Shown: positions 60,115 through 64,000 of the stretch, one piece after another
How the letters are laid out: each line of letters opens with the position of its first letter
How positions within the stretch are numbered: the stretch's first letter is position 1
Assembly: GCF_002355835.1 (NCBI RefSeq)
Contig: NZ_AP017459.1
Span: forward strand, 558,001 to 622,000
Reading direction: 5' to 3'
DNA length: 64,000 nucleotides
Source of the DNA: Candidatus Endomicrobiellum trichonymphae
Lineage (GTDB): Bacteria; Elusimicrobiota; Endomicrobiia; Endomicrobiales; Endomicrobiaceae
Notes under the pieces: generated by a model
Told to the model about the DNA's origin: nothing
Seen by the model: only the letters and a program-made list of their open reading frames with translations
Databases searched by the model: none
Translations under genes and position numbers: made by a program

Positions 60115-60540
60115 TTGGGAATTATGAACAAGTTTGAAGTAGAGATTTTATCGCCGGAAGGAATCGTTTTTAAAGGGGCAACTCCATCGGTTTCTTTCCC
60201 TACTACAAGAGGTATAATCACAGTGTTGTCCGGGCATATAAATCTTATAACAAAATTAAATAGCGGCGAAATAATAATTGAAGCTACCGACGGCATAAAA
60301 AAGATTATCGTCAGCGGCGGATTTATAGAAATTGTCAACAATAATGTAAACGTTGTTACCGAATTTGCGGCTCACTCTGATGAAATAAGCAGACAAAAAA
60401 TAAAACAGGCGATAGATCATGCAAAAGATATGAAAAACAAGAGAAAAGAATTTGTCAATATGTATGCTATTGAGTCACAGTTGAAAAAATCGGCAGTTGA
60501 TTTAAAATCCGGTTTGGAAATTAAGCGGAAAAAAATATAA
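60115..60540 (+). CDS. atpC: ATP synthase F1 subunit epsilon
   Basis: The 141-residue product has the N-terminal beta-sandwich (FEVEILSPEGIVFKGATPS, TVLSGHINLITKL, VSGGFIEIVNNNVNVVTE). A C-terminal helical pair follows that can inhibit ATP hydrolysis. It is the last gene of the atp operon. The 75 bases to yebC show no clear terminator. Confidence 0.94.
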   Translation: MGIMNKFEVEILSPEGIVFKGATPSVSFPTTRGIITVLSGHINLITKLNSGEIIIEATDGIKKIIVSGGFIEIVNNNVNVVTEFAAHSDEISRQKIKQAIDHAKDMKNKRKEFVNMYAIESQLKKSAVDLKSGLEIKRKKI

Positions 60541-60615
60541 TTATAAAAAAGTAATATTGCTATTTTACGTTAAACTTCAAGGCACAATGAAAAACAAAAT
60601 TAAGGAGTTAAAGAT

Positions 60616-61371
60616 ATGTCAGGTCATAATAAATGGTCGAGTATTAAACACAAAAAAACTGCAACAGATGTAAAAAAAGGCAAGGTTTTCACAAAAATTA
60701 TCAGAGAAATTGTAGTTGCAACTAAAGAAAGCGGGGCACAAATTGAAAACAATGCACGCTTGAGAAAGGCTATAGAGGATGCCAAAGAAGCAAATATGCC
60801 GCAGGATAATATAAAGAAAGCTATACAAAGAGGCACCGGCGAAATACCCGGAGCTATTTACGAAGAAATGGTCTATGAAGGTTACGGTCCTGCAGGAGTA
60901 GCGCTGATTGTTGAAGTAACAACCGACAACAAAAACAGAACAGCATCGGATATAAGAAAAATGTTCTCAAGTCATAACGGAAACCTCGGCGAAGCGGGCT
61001 GCGTAGGATGGATGTTTGAGAGAAAAGGTTATATAACTGTCAAAAAATCTGCCGCAGACGAAGAAATCGTAATGAATACAGTTTTAGAGGCAGCAGTAGA
61101 GGATTTTAAAAGTGAAGCAGATAGCGATGTATATGAAATTATTACGCTTTCTTCAGACTTAGAAACCGTAAAAAATGTTTTAAAAGAAAAAAACATAACG
61201 GTTGAGTCAGCCGAAGTTACGATGGTTCCGCAGACTCAGATTGCTCTTAAAAGCGACAATGCAAAAAATATGTTGAAACTTATGGATGCGTTGGAAGATC
61301 ACGACGATGTTAAAAATGTCTATGCAAATTTTGACATTTCCAGCGAAGATATGGAGAAATTAAATGCTTAA
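60616..61371 (+). CDS. yebC: YebC/TACO1-family protein
   Basis: The 251-residue product starts with the family signature SGHNKWSSIKHKK and has YEGYGPAGVALIVE, TASDIRKMFSSHNGNLGEAGCVGWMF and a late DHDDVKNVYANFDI. The family acts in translation of difficult (proline-rich) stretches and was earlier annotated as a transcription regulator. AAGGAG precedes the ATG. The order yebC-ruvC-ruvA is common. Confidence 0.95.
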   Translation: MSGHNKWSSIKHKKTATDVKKGKVFTKIIREIVVATKESGAQIENNARLRKAIEDAKEANMPQDNIKKAIQRGTGEIPGAIYEEMVYEGYGPAGVALIVEVTTDNKNRTASDIRKMFSSHNGNLGEAGCVGWMFERKGYITVKKSAADEEIVMNTVLEAAVEDFKSEADSDVYEIITLSSDLETVKNVLKEKNITVESAEVTMVPQTQIALKSDNAKNMLKLMDALEDHDDVKNVYANFDISSEDMEKLNA

Positions 61372-61393
61372 GTGCCTTTGGACATAACATAAA

Positions 61394-61966
61394 ATGATAA
61401 TACTCGGAATTGATCCCGGTCTTTCGCTTACCGGATGGGGCGTTGTTGAAGCTTTCTCCAGAGACAAAGTCAATCCCTTGCAATACGGTTGCATCAAAAC
61501 AATGCCGTCAGTACCCCTTATACAAAGATTACAAACCATCAATACAAAACTTCAGTCCGTTATAGATAAATATAAACCCGAAGTTGCTTCAATAGAAGAG
61601 TTGTTTTTTTTTAAAGCAACAAAAAGTATCGCGGCTGTCGGGCAGACAAGAGGGGCAATTATTTTAACCGCGTCATTAAACAAAATACCGTTATTTGAAT
61701 ATAATCCTAAAAGCGTCAAAACAGCATTAACGGGATACGGATCGGCAGATAAGTATCAGATGCAGCGTATAGTAAAAACTTTTTTAAGACTTAAAGAGAT
61801 ACCTAAGCCTGATGATGCCGCGGATGCTCTTGCGATTGCAGTGTGCCATGTTAATACTATAAACTGGAATGCAAACAACAACAATAATGCATCTGTCTTT
61901 CTGAAAAACAAAGTTTTTAAAGAATCTGCAAAGCCAAATCTCTTAAAGAAACTCTTTTCTTTATAA
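61394..61966 (+). CDS. ruvC: Holliday junction resolvase RuvC
   Basis: The 190-residue product has the catalytic Asp7 in GIDPGLSLTGWG, a Glu in SIEELFFFKATKSI, and the C-terminal acidic pair in PDDAADALAIAVCH. It cleaves Holliday junctions in the RuvABC complex. It is followed by ruvA after 27 bases with the ribosome site AAAGGAC. Confidence 0.95.
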   Translation: MIILGIDPGLSLTGWGVVEAFSRDKVNPLQYGCIKTMPSVPLIQRLQTINTKLQSVIDKYKPEVASIEELFFFKATKSIAAVGQTRGAIILTASLNKIPLFEYNPKSVKTALTGYGSADKYQMQRIVKTFLRLKEIPKPDDAADALAIAVCHVNTINWNANNNNNASVFLKNKVFKESAKPNLLKKLFSL

Positions 61967-61993
61967 TATTCAAAATAAAAGAAAGGACTTATA

Positions 61994-62608
61994 ATGATAG
62001 ATTACTTATATGGAACCCTTGATTCAAAATCAACAGATGGCATAACCATCGATGTTAACGGCATCGGTTATGAAATATCAGTCCCGATTTCAACTTTTTT
62101 AAAACTTCCTGAAACTAGAAATCCGATAAAAATATATATAGTTGAATCTACCGCGGGAATGTATGGCGGAGTTATCTCTTTGTACGGTTTTTTTACAATA
62201 GAAGAAAGAGAGATGTATCTTCTCATAAAAGATAAAGTTCATGGAATCGGTGCCAAAAAAGCTATGGAATATACCGACAAAATTTCCAAATCTTTTGCGA
62301 ATTTCAAAACTGCGATAATTTCAAAAAATCCGTCAATGCTAAATGAAATATTTGGTTTTACAAAAAAAACTGCGGACAAACTTATTGTCGCTTTAAAAGA
62401 CAAAATATCCACAGTAAATGTTTTAAACAAAGAAAAACAGACAGGTGCAGAGACAATTAAAAATACTATGGTTTCGGAAGCCATAGCAGGTCTTATAACT
62501 TTGGGGTACAAAATGCAGCAGGCAAGAGTTGCAGTAACCAATGTTTACGAAAACAATGAAAATATTACTCTGGAAGACTTAATAAAAAAATCTCTGCAGT
62601 ATTTATAA
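61994..62608 (+). CDS. ruvA: Holliday junction DNA helicase subunit RuvA
   Basis: The 204-residue product has an N-terminal OB fold (MIDYLYGTLDSKS...), helix-hairpin-helix region (KDKVHGIGAKKAMEY and FGFTKKTADKLIVALKDK) and the C-terminal RuvB-binding domain (EAIAGLITLGYK). It tetramerises on Holliday junctions. ruvB should follow directly but is separated by a 1 kb pseudogene. Confidence 0.94.
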   Translation: MIDYLYGTLDSKSTDGITIDVNGIGYEISVPISTFLKLPETRNPIKIYIVESTAGMYGGVISLYGFFTIEEREMYLLIKDKVHGIGAKKAMEYTDKISKSFANFKTAIISKNPSMLNEIFGFTKKTADKLIVALKDKISTVNVLNKEKQTGAETIKNTMVSEAIAGLITLGYKMQQARVAVTNVYENNENITLEDLIKKSLQYL

Positions 62609-62681
62609 CCTGAAAATATCTCATTCTCAAAACTTATTATTTGAAATTTGTTTTTGTTATTTTAAAAAGTAAAAGAACACA

Positions 62682-63727
62682 GTGAAGTCATTGCTTATGA
62701 CTACGATTGTTAGACAATCTGATTTAGCGCAGGCATTTGAAGAAGTGAAGGACGAGTATGTTAAAAAAGAACCAAAAACAAAAGAAGAAATTGAAAAAGC
62801 GTTGAAGAAATATCCGGGACCAAAAAAACTTGCGCTACCCAAGGGTTCAGACGTCGATACTGTTGACAAGCTATTCAGCGACATACAAATGGTGCGGCTT
62901 GCGTTATTAAAATCAATAATAAAAAAGCAGAAAAATGAAAATATTAAAAGTTCATTATTATTGATGTTTTCAGGACTGGTCACAAGAGTTAATTTAACTT
63001 ATCATGCTTCAAGCTATGTAAAAACAGAAAATGGCGGCAATGTTGCTGCATTTCAGTATTATCGATATAGGATAGCTCCAGTTCCTAAAGATGTGAATTT
63101 CATTAAAACTTTTGAACTTCGCTATAAAAAGGTAAGCGAGGCAAAAAAAGAAATGGAATATTTTATAAATGATAAAACAATTTCAAACGTACAGATTTTA
63201 AAAGGTACGGCGGCAGATTTATCTTTTTGGGATAATGAAAGCGAATTTAGGTATGGATATAGCTGATATAGTTACGCAGACGATAGAGGGGATAATTGCA
63301 AAAAACAATGGCGCAACTTTAGAACAGATAAACGACGAGTTAATTATTAAGGGACTGGAGCTTGGTTTTCTTGATTTGTTAAAGAAGGAATATTCAGATC
63401 TTACGACTTTGCTTCGTGAAAGTTTTGACTACGACGAACAAACAAAAATTTTTACAATAAAAGAGAATGCAAAATTTCAGACGCATATTGACGTTAAATT
63501 GCGTATTAGATATTACCTAATTAGCTATCTGCGCAGAATGGAAAGAGAAAAAAGAAATCCGACTTTTGACGAAACAGTGTTACATATATTGCCGCTTTTG
63601 AAAAACGGTGTAACGACTGAAAATCAAACTATATTGAACGTACTTGAAGATTATTGCCGATGAAGTAGGTAACAACGACTGGAAACTTAAACAAGATGGA
63701 CAGCTTTCATTGAGCGGGCTGTACTGA
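62682..63727 (+). pseudogene. Large DNA methylase, catalytic part deleted and frameshifted
   Basis: The first part (62682 to about 63240) reads LLLMFSGLVTRVNLTYHASS and YYRYRIAPVP, up to LKGTAADLSFWDNES. In the family, as I remember it, this leads into the catalytic (T)DPPY motif. Instead the sequence jumps to ANLGMDIADIVTQTIEGIIA in another frame, continuing with KLRIRYYLISYLRRMEREKRN and LPLLKNGVTTENQTILNVLED. One extra T near 63653 then shifts to IADEVGNNDWKLKQDG, ending at TGA 63727. The catalytic region is gone, so the gene is dead. It splits ruvA from ruvB. Confidence 0.7.
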
Positions 63728-63772
63728 TATAGACGACAATTACGTTCTGAGAGTACTTAAAAGGGTTAAATT

Positions 63773-64000
63773 ATGAACGAAATAAAAAGAATTGTAGAAG
63801 GTTCAAAACTTACTGAAGAAAACAGAATAGAAAATTCTTTAAGACCTCAGATTCTTGACGATTTTATAGGTCAGGATAAACTCAAAAATAATCTTAAAAT
63901 TTTTATAGAAGCTGCAAAAAAAAGACATGAAGCTTTAGATCACTGCTTGTTTTATGCGCCACACGGACTAGGCAAAACAACTCTTTCTCATATAATCGCA
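63773..64000 (+). CDS. ruvB: Holliday junction helicase RuvB (N-terminal part, runs off right edge)
   Basis: The 76 visible codons give the RuvB start: [19 protein letters not shown], then [20 protein letters not shown] and Walker [14 protein letters not shown]. The usual GPPGLGKTT reads APHGLGKTT here, a mild change outside the invariant GKT. RuvB is the AAA+ motor of branch migration. The ribosome site AAAAGGG lies about 8 bases upstream. Confidence 0.93.
   Translation, partial: MNEIKRIVEGSKLTEENRIENSLRPQILDDFIGQDKLKNNLKIFIEAAKKRHEALDHCLFYAPHGLGKTTLSHIIA

Overview
This AT-rich 64 kb window looks like part of the reduced genome of a Gram-negative bacterium of the Elusimicrobiota. It most resembles Candidatus Endomicrobium, an intracellular symbiont of termite-gut flagellates. 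The reasons are gene content and state: an LPS outer-membrane assembly protein, compact housekeeping operons, many pseudogenes at different stages of decay, and an unusual load of mostly broken defence genes. The species is inferred from memory of the group and was not tested by any search.

Layout. 1-2779: remains of a large STAND-type NTPase with a nuclease-like N-terminus, apparently cut by an inversion. 2818-6740: tsaB-tsaE-thiL on the minus strand, divergent from comEC, sharing a palindromic promoter. 6844-11491: histidine genes hisD-B-H-A-F-I, then a possible hisE remnant. 11860-15800: a decayed restriction-modification island (two methyltransferases, a broken restriction enzyme, a PD-(D/E)XK protein). 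15846-19150: trpF and kdsD pseudogenes, then intact accD and folC. 19187-30292: a recent 3.15 kb direct duplication (lptD, tRNA-Ser, coaD) mixed with small lipoprotein genes and their decayed relatives. 30293-35918: prepilin peptidase, miaB, a lytic transglycosylase, mutS. 35978-43543: a defence island with an intact GIY-YIG / 62-residue / SMC-like ATPase trio and a type III restriction system whose mod gene is broken. 43546-46408: mutL, miaA. 46787-49648: a Gabija-like pair with gajA frameshifted. 49990-53905: murJ, a short uvrC, ogt, lplA. 54492-60540: complete F-type ATP synthase operon atpBEFHAGDC. 60616-64000: yebC, ruvC, ruvA, a gutted DNA methylase pseudogene, and the start of ruvB.

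How it fits together. Core functions kept intact are t6A and ms2i6A tRNA modification, histidine, thiamine, folate, CoA and fatty-acid synthesis, mismatch and recombination repair, envelope assembly and ATP synthesis. Horizontally mobile defence genes sit between genes that are commonly neighbours (mutS/mutL, ruvA/ruvB, after the his genes, miaA/murJ), and most are inactivated. Several of the breaks are explained by loss of one A from an A-tract. The best candidate for an undescribed system is the intact three-gene module at 36167-39220.
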